A stretch of DNA of 64,000 bases from CBDUXT01 sp965371245 (GCA_965371245.1 CBDUXT010000007.1:31658-95657); one strand, 5' to 3'. Positions 17,938 to 27,508 are shown, counted from the stretch's first letter. Translations and numbers: made by a program. The notes: generated from the letters alone by a model not told the origin.

Positions 17938-19305
17938 ATGAGGTTTATCGATCTTTTTGCAGGGCTGGGCGGTTTTCACCTGGCGCTATCGCGCCTTGGT
18001 CACGAGTGCGTCTTTGCATCCGAACTTGATGACCGTCTCCGCGAATTATATGAGAAGAATTTCGGTATCCGGCCGGCTGGCGATATTCGCACGGTTCAGA
18101 TAGGCACGATCCCTGCCCACCAGCTTCTTTGTGCGGGATTCCCATGCCAACCGTTCTCCAAAGCTGGCTCACAGCACGGCAAGAACTGCCCCAAGTGGGG
18201 CGATCTCTTCGGCTACGTGCTGAAGATTCTGCGGCACCGCAAACCTCGTTTTCTCCTTCTCGAAAACGTGCCAAATCTGTCCAAACACAACGATGGGGAT
18301 ACATGGAATTCAATGCGAACGGCTCTCCGCCGCGCTGGTTACGACGTCTCCGAGCAAAGGCTCTCACCACACCAGTTTGGAATTCCGCAGGTCCGTGACC
18401 GAATCTACATCGCTGGTTCGCGTGCGGGACTCAACGGCTTTGCTTGGCCTACTGCAACAAGAACGCCCACCTCGATTGTAACGGCGCTCGACGACCAACC
18501 TGACGAAGCGCGACCCCTTTCTAGGCAGGTCACAGAGTGCCTTCGGGTCTGGCAGGCGTTTATCCGAAGCTTTCCCAAGAAGAAAGAACTGCCCTCATTC
18601 CCAATCTGGTCGATGGAGTTCGGTGCCACATATCCGTACGCGCAGCAAACGCCCAATGCTCTCGGCACGCGCGCGCTGTGTGCGTATCACGGCGCCCACG
18701 GCGTGCCACTGAATTCTGTGCCACCATCTGAACGGATGCTGGCGCTTCCGTCCTACGCCCGCACTCGCCAACGTCGTTTTCCGGATTGGAAGATCCAGTT
18801 TATTGCCCAGAATCGCGCCCTCTACGATGAGAACAAACATTGGATCGACAAATGGCTCCCCCGTATACTCCAGTTTCCCCCGAGCCTTCAGAAGCTTGAA
18901 TGGAACTGCAAGGGTGAAATACGCGACATCTGGAGATACGTTATTCAGTTTCGCGCTTCTGGCGTTCGGGTGAAGCGGCCGACGCCCGCACGAACGTCCC
19001 TGGCGTCACCAAAAAAGACCGCCCGTTGTCCGCCGAGCACTTCGCCGAGTTCGAGCATTGCCACGGCACCGACCCCAACGGCCGCTTCGGGCCTGGGAAA
19101 CGCAAGACGCGCCGCGAATCCGACAGCCCTTCCGGCGACAAGGGTTGGCTCGGCGGCGACCGCTGGCGCCGCTTCGGCATCGACGAAGTCAAAGCCCGCG
19201 ACTTCAAACTCGACGGTTTCAAATGGCTCAAGGACGAATCCCTCGACGACGCGGACAACTTGCCTGAACCGGAGGAGCTTGTCACGGATGCGATCGGCGA
19301 GCTAG
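17938..19305 (+). pseudogene. Truncated C5-cytosine DNA methyltransferase running into foreign sequence
   Basis: Residues 1 to about 349 are a C5-MTase: motif I IDLFAGLGGFHLAL, motif IV AGFPCQPFSKAG with the catalytic Cys, motif VI LLLENVPN, motif VIII PQVRDRIYIAG, and the target-recognition end with FRASGVRVKRP. Homology stops near nt 18985. Motifs IX and X, needed to close the cofactor fold, are absent. The reading frame continues by chance to 19305 through the hsdM sequence in a different frame, adding a Ser/Thr/Ala/Pro tail with no family features. The enzyme is probably inactive. The junction looks like a deletion that joined this gene to hsdM. Confidence 0.82.
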
Positions 19306-19394
19306 AAGCAGCGACGGAAGAACTTCAGATGGTCCTAGGCCTGCTGGAGCAAAGTCAGGCGAACGAGGTGCTGGAAAAGGAGGTGTCAGCTTGA
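18975..19394 (+). pseudogene. hsdM: C-terminal fragment of type I methyltransferase subunit HsdM
   Basis: In the frame one ahead of the methyltransferase, nt 18975-19394 encodes the classic end of HsdM: DARTNVPGVTKKDRPLS, HFAEFEHCHG, then FKWLKDESLDDADNLPEPEE and a helical coiled tail. The AdoMet-binding and NPPF/NPPY catalytic parts, about 400 residues, are missing. An internal ATG at 19026 could give a 122-aa product. Its stop overlaps the start of the Abi_C gene (TTGA), showing the original operon order. This is strong evidence that a type I system once stood here. Confidence 0.85.
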
Positions 19395-20284
19395 CGTTCT
19401 ACTCGCGCCGCAATACGCCACCACCGACGGAACTCCTGTATGACGTTCCTGATCTGGTCCGCAGCCGGATCGCCGCCATTCTGGAGCATCACGTTGCTCG
19501 TGGGCAAGCCGGTGTCATGTTTATGAATAGCCTCGAAGGTCTACTAACTCGCACGTATGGCGGTCTCGCGGGCCCCGGCTATGAGGCGGCGCGCCAGAGC
19601 GACATCCCCGTGATACAGCACTTCTTCTCCTGCACAGATGAGCAGGCGTTAGACTTCATCGAAGCCTGTTTCAGCTTGAACATGTCTTGTGGCGGGCAGG
19701 TGACTATCGACGAGATCAACGCTGTTCTGCGTGAGGAGGGAATCGGTTACGAATTGTCGAAGTACCTCGGGCCCGGATTAACTAGCGGTGAGATTCGGAT
19801 CGGGCAGCCTATTCCTGAGGACCAGCTACCGCGAGTCATCAGAGTTGATAGCCAAGCGATCCACGCCGAGGTGGTCGCGCCGGCGCTTGGGCTTCTATCG
19901 AACCCCATCTTCGGGGTCGCCAATACCGAAATGCTCAAGGCACACGGCGATCATCGCGCCGGGCAAGACGAAGATGCCATTACCGCCTGCTGCTCAGCCT
20001 TTGAGAGCGTGCTGAAGACGATCTGTGACCAGAAAGGGTGGACCTTCGACGCGGACAAAGACACCTGCGCGACGCTCGTTGATACCTGTTACAAGGAAGG
20101 CTTGTTCGCCTCGTTCTATTTGGAGCTTTTCAAGCGTGTCGGCACGATCCGCAACAAGCTGGGCGACGCGCACGGCCGCGGGCCGACGCCGCTTCACGAT
20201 GTGGAAGCCGCCCATGCGGAACACATGCTCTACATGGTCTCGACCCACATTATCCTCTTGTGCAAACTAGCGGGGCTTGAATGA
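19391..20284 (+). CDS. Abortive infection (Abi_C) family protein
   Basis: The product is 297 aa. The C-terminal third (about residues 195-297) matches the Abi_C domain (PF14355-type): ITACCSAFESVLKTICDQKG, DKDTCATLVDTCYKEG, RNKLGDAHGRG and the final membrane-like helix. The N-terminal part has no recognised domain. The start is TTG 19391, supported by GGAGGT 7-8 nt upstream and by a TTGA overlap with the hsdM stop; the next gene overlaps its stop by ATGA. It is translationally coupled inside a type I operon, a known location for Abi_C proteins. It probably acts in phage exclusion; the mechanism is not known. Confidence 0.85.
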   Translation: MTFYSRRNTPPPTELLYDVPDLVRSRIAAILEHHVARGQAGVMFMNSLEGLLTRTYGGLAGPGYEAARQSDIPVIQHFFSCTDEQALDFIEACFSLNMSCGGQVTIDEINAVLREEGIGYELSKYLGPGLTSGEIRIGQPIPEDQLPRVIRVDSQAIHAEVVAPALGLLSNPIFGVANTEMLKAHGDHRAGQDEDAITACCSAFESVLKTICDQKGWTFDADKDTCATLVDTCYKEGLFASFYLELFKRVGTIRNKLGDAHGRGPTPLHDVEAAHAEHMLYMVSTHIILLCKLAGLE

Positions 20285-21816
20285 CTTCGGTCTCGCTCAA
20301 TTCAACGACCCTGAACGCGGACATCGACGAATTGCCAGAGGGGTGGACGGTTGCCTCGCTCGGCAGAGTGACGCAAGTCGTCTCGAACATCAAACCGGCG
20401 AAGGAGCCCAACCGGGTCTTCCGATACGTGGACATTGGGGCGGTCGACAACGGCACTAACCGGATCGCTGGGACTAGGAACGTCCAAGGCAAAGATGCAC
20501 CGTCGCGTGCTCGCAGACCAATTCGCCCAAACGATGTCTTGTTCTCGAATGTTCGTACGTACTTGCGCAACATGGCCTTGGTTACTGAGGTCGATCACGC
20601 GGACGTCTGTTCTACCGGGTTTACGGTGTTGCGGTCGAACGGTGCAGCCCTACCTAGCTTTCTGTTCTGCGCGGCTTTGCGAGATAGCTTTATCGATGCA
20701 GTTACGAAGACTCAAACTGGGACCCACTACCCGGCGACTAGCGAGGCCAAGGTTCGTGCTGCGTCAATCCCACTGCCGCCGCTTTCCGAGCAGGTGAGGA
20801 TCGTCGAGGCGATCGAACGCTTGACGGCTCGCGTTGATTCAGCTCGTCAGCGACTTGGCAACGTCCCCAAGATCCTGAAACGCTTCCGCGAAACTATCCT
20901 CGCCGCAGCCTGTACCGGACGACTCACCGAAGCCTGGAGAGAGGGGCACGCTGGCACTCGAAGTGCCGTCGAGCAGCTCGCGGAGTTTGAGTCCGCACAT
21001 GCTCGACTGCGTAGCTCCAGCGCCGGAACCCGCGCTGCAAAGGCGGAGGCCACACTCGAGCTCGATGGACTACCTGATCTGCCATCAACATGGTGCTACC
21101 GAAGCGCGGACTCGATCGTCGATCCAGCTACGGTTATCTCATACGGCATCGTGCTTCCCGGCCCCGAAGTGGAACGTGGCATTCCGTACGTCCGACAGCA
21201 GGATGTCATCGATGGCACCGTTCTCGTCGACCAACTCCGTCGCACCACACCTGAGATCGCGGCGAAACATCAGCGGTCAACACTTGTGACCGGGGATGTT
21301 CTCCTGTGCATCATCCGTCACCTTCGAGTTGCGATCGTTCCACCTGGGATCGATGGAGCGAATCTCACGCAGGGTACCGTTCGACTCCGCCCTGCTCGGG
21401 TTGCCTCCGGACCGTATCTCGCCATGTACCTCGGCGGTATCCACGCCCAGAACTGGATGCGACAGCGCCACTTTGGCATGTCCATGCCTCGCATCAATGT
21501 GAGGGATGCACGCGCGCTCCCGGTCGCGGTTCCACCTGTCCAAGAGCAAGCTGAAATCGTCCAGCGCGTTCAGTCGTTGATGAAACTCGCGAACGCCATC
21601 GAGCGTCGCGTTGTCGCCGCAACTGCACGGGCGGACAAAATCACCCAGGCAGTGCTGGCCAAAGCCTTTCGCGGCGAACTCGTTCCCACCGAAGCCGAGC
21701 TTGCCCGCGCCGAAGGCCGCCGCTACGAATCCGCGGTCGACCTGCTTGCTCGTATCAATTCGCGTGTTGAATCTGTTCCAAAGGTTCGGCGGCGCAAACA
21801 AAGGACAAGTCGTTGA
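20281..21816 (+). CDS. hsdS: Type I restriction specificity subunit HsdS
   Basis: The product is 511 aa with the HsdS layout: target-recognition domain 1 (starts ELPEGWTVASLGRV), conserved helix 1 at about residues 160-220 (PLPPLSEQVRIVEAIERLTA), target domain 2 (LPSTWCYRSADSI start), and conserved helix 2 at about 415-480 (VPPVQEQAEIVQRVQSL, then FRGELVPTEAE). Both half-sites look intact. It would dictate the bipartite DNA target of a type I methylase. The matching HsdM here is only a fragment and no HsdR is visible, so it can work only if a partner HsdM is encoded elsewhere. It overlaps its neighbours by 4 nt on both sides. Confidence 0.92.
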   Translation: MTSVSLNSTTLNADIDELPEGWTVASLGRVTQVVSNIKPAKEPNRVFRYVDIGAVDNGTNRIAGTRNVQGKDAPSRARRPIRPNDVLFSNVRTYLRNMALVTEVDHADVCSTGFTVLRSNGAALPSFLFCAALRDSFIDAVTKTQTGTHYPATSEAKVRAASIPLPPLSEQVRIVEAIERLTARVDSARQRLGNVPKILKRFRETILAAACTGRLTEAWREGHAGTRSAVEQLAEFESAHARLRSSSAGTRAAKAEATLELDGLPDLPSTWCYRSADSIVDPATVISYGIVLPGPEVERGIPYVRQQDVIDGTVLVDQLRRTTPEIAAKHQRSTLVTGDVLLCIIRHLRVAIVPPGIDGANLTQGTVRLRPARVASGPYLAMYLGGIHAQNWMRQRHFGMSMPRINVRDARALPVAVPPVQEQAEIVQRVQSLMKLANAIERRVVAATARADKITQAVLAKAFRGELVPTEAELARAEGRRYESAVDLLARINSRVESVPKVRRRKQRTSR

Positions 21817-24482
21817 GTGACGTTGAAGCCAATCAAAGCCAAGAAGCATCTCCTGATGTGGAGGGCTCGCTAGACGTTGTCCAGTGGAGTCGGCAACTGC
21901 CGATTTGGATGCACGATGCGCTCCGCCGACTCTACCAGCATGGAATATTGACCTCCAAAGATGATGACGAACTCCTTTCGATCTGCGCAACCGCCAACGG
22001 CGTAGAGCTTGAATCTGTGCCCAAAGTAGACCCAATTCCACTCGATCCGGCGCACGTACCTGACGATAGACAGGTCGAGAATCCGGTCGCGCTGGTCGAA
22101 CTTCGTGATTTGCTCCATGTGAACGCCGTCGCACCTGATCAGAAACTCGCATTTGCTCAGTCGGGTCTGACGATTATCTACGGTGATAACGGTTCAGGTA
22201 AATCAGGTTATGTACGTTTACTAAAGCGTGCGTGCCGGGCCCGGCACCGCGAAGGCTCGCTACTGCCGAACGTATACGCCGACCCGCCAACCAGCCCGGC
22301 CAGCGCTAAGCTCAAGTACTCCATCAATCAACAGAACCATAACCATGATTGGGTCGATGGTAGCGACTCAACACCCTCGGAACTCTCGCGCATAAGCGTG
22401 TTTGATTCACGCTGCGCTGAAACCCACGTCACAGGCAAGAATGAGTTGGCCTACACTCCGCGCGCGCTAGCAGTTCTGTCGGAGCTGGCGAAAGCCGCTC
22501 AAAGGATGAAGGCCAAGCTGCAGCAATTGCAGAGGCAACTAGAAGCAGAGCGACCACCCTGGATGACCACGATGCCGAAGCCGTTTCGTGATACGACGGC
22601 CGTCGGCAAACTTATTGGCGGGTTATCCGCCGATACCACAATCGAATCTGTCGACGGGCTCGCGCGATTAACAAGCGCCGAGGAACTCCGCCTCAATCAA
22701 CTCAAAACGGACTTGGGCGAGCTGCCTTTCCGCACGGTGCAAAGGCTGCGTGGCACGGTCCAGCGATTGGACTCTGCGATCAATCTCGTTGAAACAGCAG
22801 TTCGGGCTCTTTCGGATGAGAGTGTCTCGACTTTCCGTAAGCAGCTTGAGGAACTTACGGTGAAGCGCGACGCCGCACGCATTGCGGCAGACGTGAGAGC
22901 AGGCGACTACCCACTGTTAGGTGTCGGATCTGGGAGTTGGAAATCACTCTGGGAGGCCGCCCGCAAGTATTCTGAATCTGACGCGTATGCTGATCAGCCT
23001 TTTCCTGTCACGGTGGAGAATGCTAGATGTGTGCTTTGCCAACAAGAGCTGGATTCGACCGCTAGCGACCGGCTGACTCGCTTTGAGGCATTCGTTAAGA
23101 ATGAGACGCAAGTACAATTCGAGGCCGCGACGCGCTCAGTTGATGCTGGCCGAAGCACGTTTCGCGACCTCCAGTTGATTCCAGGTGAGATTCGCGCTGC
23201 GCGCGACGTTGTCCGGACAGAACTTGATCAGCGGAACCTTGCGACAGTATTACGACGCTATCTGATGCGAGCGCTCCGAATCCTATCGACTATCCTAAAA
23301 ACCGAAGCGGCCGCTGATCTCGATACACTGCGTCAGCTTGGCGTCTCACCGCTTGATGAATTGCGTTTGGTACGCGATAACCTCAACACTCGAATCGCCG
23401 AGCTATCATCCGCGACAAACTCCGACTCACAGCGCCAGCTTGAAACCGAACGCGATGAACTGGAGGACCGTCTGTGGCTCAGGTCGTCGCGTCAGTTGGT
23501 TCTTCGTGAAATGCGCCGGCTTGTCAAGTTGTCGATGATCAAGTCGGCACTTGACGATACGAGCACGAACCGCGTCACACGGCACGCGACGCGGCTTGCA
23601 GCCGAAGTGGTTACCGCGAAGCTCCGGGATTGCTTCGCGCGCGAAGTCGAAAAGCTCGGAATCGGAAGTCTGCGTGCTGAAATGTCGCAACTCGGAGGAA
23701 TGACGGGAGATTCGATATTCGGAATCACATTGATACGCAGCCGAAGCACAAGCGTGGCCGACGTGTTCAGTGAAGGAGAATTCCGATGCATCGCCCTTGC
23801 CGCGTTCCTGGCCGAACTTGCTACCGCCGACGATCAATCTGGGATCGTATTTGACGATCCGGTTTCTTCACTCGATCACAATCACCGTGAAGCCGTCGCG
23901 AAGCGATTGGCTGAGGAGGCGTCAAATCGGCAAGTAATCGTTTTTACGCACGACATCGTTTTCTTGTGCGAATTGGATGAGGCTGCGCGAGAGCAAGGCT
24001 TCGATCCAAAGTACCAATGCATCACACGAGGGGACGAGGCTGCGGGCTTCGCAACCTCGGAAATACCTCATAACAAACAACCGCCTCAAAGTGCTCTTTC
24101 AGGGATCGAGACACACCTCGATAACACCAAGCGACAGTACGAAACGGGACAGCAGGCCGAGTGGACAAGGACTGCCAAGTCGATCGCCGGTCAGATTCGT
24201 GACTGCTGGGAACTCGCCGCCGAACATGCGCTCAAGCCGGTGATGTCTCGGTTTTCGCACAAGACGGCACCATCCAGATTCAACGCTGTGTCCGTTTTGG
24301 ACGCTTCGGATTCCACGGAGATGAAAGAAGGATATGCGTGCTGCTCCGGATGGGCGCACACCTCTGGCCCTGCGGCCCAGGCCGCTCCCGCTACGCCCGC
24401 AGAGCTTCAGGCGGAAATCAACCGCCTCAAGCACTGGCTGGAGGCTATCGAACTAAAGCAAGCAGGGCTGCGATCAACTTAG
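21813..24482 (+). CDS. RloC-like ABC ATPase with zinc-hook motif (AAA_13 type)
   Basis: The product is 889 aa, starting at TTG 21813 (AAAGGA site, TTGA overlap with hsdS). Walker A GDNGSGKS is at about residue 124. Long coiled coils flank CVLC at 406-409, a zinc-hook CxxC. The ABC signature-like FSEGEFRCIALAAFLAEL is at about 652, Walker B IVFDDPVSSLD near 681 and the H-loop FTHD at about 713. After the ATPase, a helical end contains R796-x3-E800 and a later H849 (CCSGWAH). RloC, a restriction-linked anticodon nuclease, has this ATPase/zinc-hook architecture and an Arg-x3-Glu/His nuclease triad. The match to the nuclease triad is suggestive only, because related AAA_13 proteins share the helical end. 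Confidence 0.8.
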   Translation: MSDVEANQSQEASPDVEGSLDVVQWSRQLPIWMHDALRRLYQHGILTSKDDDELLSICATANGVELESVPKVDPIPLDPAHVPDDRQVENPVALVELRDLLHVNAVAPDQKLAFAQSGLTIIYGDNGSGKSGYVRLLKRACRARHREGSLLPNVYADPPTSPASAKLKYSINQQNHNHDWVDGSDSTPSELSRISVFDSRCAETHVTGKNELAYTPRALAVLSELAKAAQRMKAKLQQLQRQLEAERPPWMTTMPKPFRDTTAVGKLIGGLSADTTIESVDGLARLTSAEELRLNQLKTDLGELPFRTVQRLRGTVQRLDSAINLVETAVRALSDESVSTFRKQLEELTVKRDAARIAADVRAGDYPLLGVGSGSWKSLWEAARKYSESDAYADQPFPVTVENARCVLCQQELDSTASDRLTRFEAFVKNETQVQFEAATRSVDAGRSTFRDLQLIPGEIRAARDVVRTELDQRNLATVLRRYLMRALRILSTILKTEAAADLDTLRQLGVSPLDELRLVRDNLNTRIAELSSATNSDSQRQLETERDELEDRLWLRSSRQLVLREMRRLVKLSMIKSALDDTSTNRVTRHATRLAAEVVTAKLRDCFAREVEKLGIGSLRAEMSQLGGMTGDSIFGITLIRSRSTSVADVFSEGEFRCIALAAFLAELATADDQSGIVFDDPVSSLDHNHREAVAKRLAEEASNRQVIVFTHDIVFLCELDEAAREQGFDPKYQCITRGDEAAGFATSEIPHNKQPPQSALSGIETHLDNTKRQYETGQQAEWTRTAKSIAGQIRDCWELAAEHALKPVMSRFSHKTAPSRFNAVSVLDASDSTEMKEGYACCSGWAHTSGPAAQAAPATPAELQAEINRLKHWLEAIELKQAGLRST

Positions 24483-24502
24483 ACCAACCATGCCATACAT
24501 TC

Positions 24503-25129
24503 CTACTCAAAGACTCGAACAATCCGGCGTTTCCAGGGAACGTTTCCGACGGGAACCAGTTCATTACCTGCAACACGGCGCGCGCGGTTGACGGCCCGCC
24601 ACACATTGAGAAGCTGGACCCGAATCGGTGCATACGGCTGAAATTCTATGGCCGCAAAATCAGCTCCGACCACTGCTGCCGAGCGGTAACACGCTCGGTC
24701 AAGAAACCACTCCTTCAGCCGCAAATACTCAGCCCGCTCGATTCGCACACAAGCGTGTCCGTTGCGGTAGCTGAGGCCGTAACCTGCGAACTTTATCGGA
24801 ACGCGACGAGCGTCGCGTATTCGGCGAGTTTCTTCGTCAAAGTAACGGTGGCCCCCGTGCGTGGCCATCAGCAGGAAACACCGCTCGTTCCGGATGTACT
24901 GTATGTTGGCCAAGCCGGCGCGCTTGCGACGGGCGCGCTCCCATCGTGACACGTCGATGCCGTATTTCTTGATGAGCTTGGCGTCCACCACGGCCGGATC
25001 CTTCCTCTCTGGAATCCGTCCGGCCACGTAGAACCAATAGCCATGCCGTAGGTATTGTACGGCAACTTGCTGCACGAATCCTTCGACGGACGTAGCCACG
25101 CATCGGTACTCAACTCGCTTCTTTCCCAC
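24503..25129 (-). CDS. Conserved hypothetical protein of planctomycete islands
   Basis: The product is 208 aa from GTG 25129, preceded by AGAGAAGAG; a longer frame to 25357 is unsupported. Features: VEYRCVATSVEGFVQQVAV at the start, then LRHGYWFYVAGRIPE, WERARRKRAGLANIQYIR, FLLMATHGGHRYFDEE and the end PYAPIRVQLLNVWRAVNRAR. This pattern looks like a family repeatedly seen beside recombinases in planctomycete genomes, but no function is assigned. It is basic and mixed alpha/beta, so nucleic-acid binding is possible. It ends 20 bp from the convergent RloC-like gene. Confidence 0.72.
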   Translation of the reverse strand: MGKKRVEYRCVATSVEGFVQQVAVQYLRHGYWFYVAGRIPERKDPAVVDAKLIKKYGIDVSRWERARRKRAGLANIQYIRNERCFLLMATHGGHRYFDEETRRIRDARRVPIKFAGYGLSYRNGHACVRIERAEYLRLKEWFLDRACYRSAAVVGADFAAIEFQPYAPIRVQLLNVWRAVNRARRVAGNELVPVGNVPWKRRIVRVFE

Positions 25130-25319
25130 GCTCTTCTCTCGTAATTCTGGCGGCCGAACCGGACCCCATACCGGGACGCCGTCGGGAATAGATTGCACCG
25201 TATGCACACGGCTCCTCCCCGGCCACCAATTGCACACCGAACAACTTGGGATTGTTTGTCGGCACAATCCCGAAAGCCATCGAACCATGTTGGTGCACGA
25301 CCAACCTTCAACAATTGAC

Positions 25320-25529
25320 TCAGCCGCAGAAGCCAAGCAGCGCGCGCAGGTCATCATCCGTCGGCGGGCGACCGATGCCTTCGGTGTAGAGCGCCACGAG
25401 GCGTTCCCTCACCTTCCAGGGCAGATCGTCCGGTTCAACGAGGACGAGTCCCGTAGCCTGCAACTGCTCGACGTAGTCTGCGGCCGGGTCACCAATTACG
25501 GCGCCGTTTGCCGTTTTCCACCAACCCAT
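25320..25529 (-). CDS. Small conserved hypothetical protein (69 aa)
   Basis: ATG 25529 lies 7 nt after a strong GGAGG. The product begins MGWWKTANGAVIGDPAADY and continues with a helix and PPTDDDLRALLGFCG. It is short, acidic at the end, and not recognised beyond a sense that similar GWWKTANG proteins occur in related elements. It is upstream of 24503-25129 in the same direction and probably co-transcribed with it. The longer frame to 25673 has no ribosome site. Confidence 0.65.
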   Translation of the reverse strand: MGWWKTANGAVIGDPAADYVEQLQATGLVLVEPDDLPWKVRERLVALYTEGIGRPPTDDDLRALLGFCG

Positions 25530-25669
25530 GTTTATCCTCCGTCGTACACTCGAAACCTCCCTTCGATTCACGATTACCAGCGTGCTTCGCGCAGCGAACC
25601 GGGCGCGGCCACACTTGTTTCCAAGTTGACCGCGCCCAGTAATAAGAAGCAGCGCGAAGCACCACTCGA

Positions 25670-25855
25670 TCAACCGCCATGCACCACGTACACGTCGGCT
25701 ATCAACGTCAGATCATCGCCACAGGCCGCTCGCGCTCCCGCGCGAGTCGCATGTGACCACGTAACCACCTCGTCAAAGGACCGATGCGGACCGATTCCGC
25801 ACCGGCACACCGTACAAATGGAATACCCGTCAGCCCTTTCGTTGTTGTCACGCAT
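25670..25855 (-). CDS. Possible small CxxC protein
   Basis: The frame encodes 61 residues with YSICTVCRCGIGPHRSFDE, a single CxxC plus an extra Cys, and a helical middle. There is no clear ribosome site and no partner zinc ligand pair, so it may be a chance frame. It lies upstream of the small conserved gene 25320-25529 on the same strand, which keeps it plausible. Confidence 0.3.
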   Translation of the reverse strand: MRDNNERADGYSICTVCRCGIGPHRSFDEVVTWSHATRAGARAACGDDLTLIADVYVVHGG

Positions 25856-26800
25856 CCGGCACCACCCGGACGCACAAACGGCCCGCCACTGCCTTGCAGC
25901 GGAATCCGCTCCCGATTCATCGGGACTTCTACTTGGGCCACACTCCCACTCTGCAGCGTTTGAATCACGCGGCTAACCAAGCCGCGCACCGGGCACCAGG
26001 CCGGCGGCTGCAGAGCTTCCCGGATTATCAGCAGTTGTTCACCAATCAGTCACGTCGCTAGGCCGTGTTACCGGCCGGGTCTACGTCGTATGTCCGCGCT
26101 TCCGCAACGGCATAGTTTCCCCGCCATCGGCGGGATTTCAGCGGGCAGAAACAAGAAGCTCCCGCTTACCCGTCAACGTAGATTCTTCGCGGTTCGGCAC
26201 CGTCTCTGATTGATGTGACCAGCAAGCCCTTACGGGCCTTTCATGGTTGAGCTTTTCGCGGTCCGCTGTTTGGGCGGATCCCCGGACGAGTCAGGTCCGG
26301 TCGCGCGTGTCGCCACGCTGCGAGCTCCCCACGCTGGCCAAGGTTGAACAAGCCTCCGAGACTTTCACCCGATTTGCGCACTGCAACGGTGAGCTTCGGC
26401 TCGAACCCCCTGGATAGGATTTGTCGTACACGACAAGACGCACCTACTTCAACTGCTGCGACCTCGGCGATCCGCGTAACACCACGGCTCGTCGAGGCGC
26501 GTCTCCGTCGCCCCGATTCAAAATGTCAATTCGCTATCGGATAGAACTGCAGGATTACTTCCTTTTTCGGAGATTAGTCTGCAGAGCCTCCGTCGAGCCG
26601 GACAAGCGCGTCTCCACGCATCCGGCTCTACGGGTAGCATCGTTGCGACTGGTGAGGTCGCACTCTTAGCCCGGCTGGTGAAGCCAGGTTTACCGAGTGA
26701 TGCCGCCCATTTGTACGTTGTCACGGTTACGTGTTGACGTTCGTGACGAACACGAGGTCTTCGCCTCGTTCAAGGAACCTAGCGTACTCGCCAGCCAAAG
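25856..26800. other. Large non-coding region in the island
   Basis: About 950 bp without a supported gene. It contains several short stems: CCCGCC-ATC-GGCGGG near 26130, GCCC-TTAC-GGGC near 26230, CGAGG/CCTCG near 26755, and a near-palindrome GTTCG-TGA-CGAAC near 26740. The frames present have no ribosome sites. Candidates are a structured RNA, an origin of transfer, or the remains of a deleted gene. Confidence 0.45.
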
Positions 26801-27508
26801 TCACGCCGCAGATGCCAACTTTATGGCAGCTTCGCTTTGCATGCGCGTTTGAATCGAAGCGGGAATCCAACCGTAACCGTTGCGAATCGAGACTTCGGTA
26901 ATCGTAAACTGCCGGGGATCCTCAAACTCGAAGTACGGCGCGTGATACGACAGAAGGACGAGGTCGGCGACCGGCGCGGTGAACGTATGGACGAGTCCAC
27001 GCGTGAGAACGACCACGTCGCCGGCCTGAACGACAACAGAGCGTAGCTCATTGCAGCTAGCGCCTTCGGGCATGTAGTGGAACAGACCGAACCCGGCGGC
27101 GATGGCGATGAACCGGTCGGACAACTCGTGGACATGGAGCGGCAGGTCCACGGTGCCTTCCGAGAAACAGAGATACACCAGGGCGTTGTCGTCATCGGCG
27201 TCGTCGCGCCATACGCCGCCCGCAATCCCGGCGTTGCCCTCGAAACCGGGCTCGACCCGAATCGGGTGACGTTGGAGCAGTTGATCAGCGAGCGCGGAGG
27301 GCGACGGCGTCGTCGAGCCTAGCGCGACCCGACCCTTGACAAACACCGGTGCCACTCCAGCGGCATCAGCACGGATGCGACCTAGCGCCTGGCGGGCCAC
27401 CGACATGATGGCCTGTAGAGGGCTGGCGGACTCCCCAGCCCTTACGTCGTACTGCACGTTGCGATTCCCTGCAACACGATCCTCAAATACCGCCCGCACC
27501 GCGTTCAT
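26801..27508 (-). CDS. Cupin-fold protein
   Basis: The product is 235 aa from ATG 27508 (GGAAGG site). The C-terminal half carries a cupin barrel: DLPLHVHELSDRFIAIAAG with His-x-His-x4 metal-ligand spacing, then VVVQAGDVVVLTRGLVHTF, the second cupin motif with Gly-Asp and a His. The N-terminal half has no recognised domain. Small cupins bind metals and act as dioxygenases, isomerases or binding proteins; the substrate here cannot be inferred. It is divergent from the membrane protein at 27656, sharing a 147-bp promoter region. Confidence 0.78.
   Translation of the reverse strand: MNAVRAVFEDRVAGNRNVQYDVRAGESASPLQAIMSVARQALGRIRADAAGVAPVFVKGRVALGSTTPSPSALADQLLQRHPIRVEPGFEGNAGIAGGVWRDDADDDNALVYLCFSEGTVDLPLHVHELSDRFIAIAAGFGLFHYMPEGASCNELRSVVVQAGDVVVLTRGLVHTFTAPVADLVLLSYHAPYFEFEDPRQFTITEVSIRNGYGWIPASIQTRMQSEAAIKLASAA

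Noticed and set aside
26518..26724. Small minus-strand frame in the non-coding block
   Set aside because: No ribosome site and no recognisable pattern; compatible with chance in GC-rich DNA.
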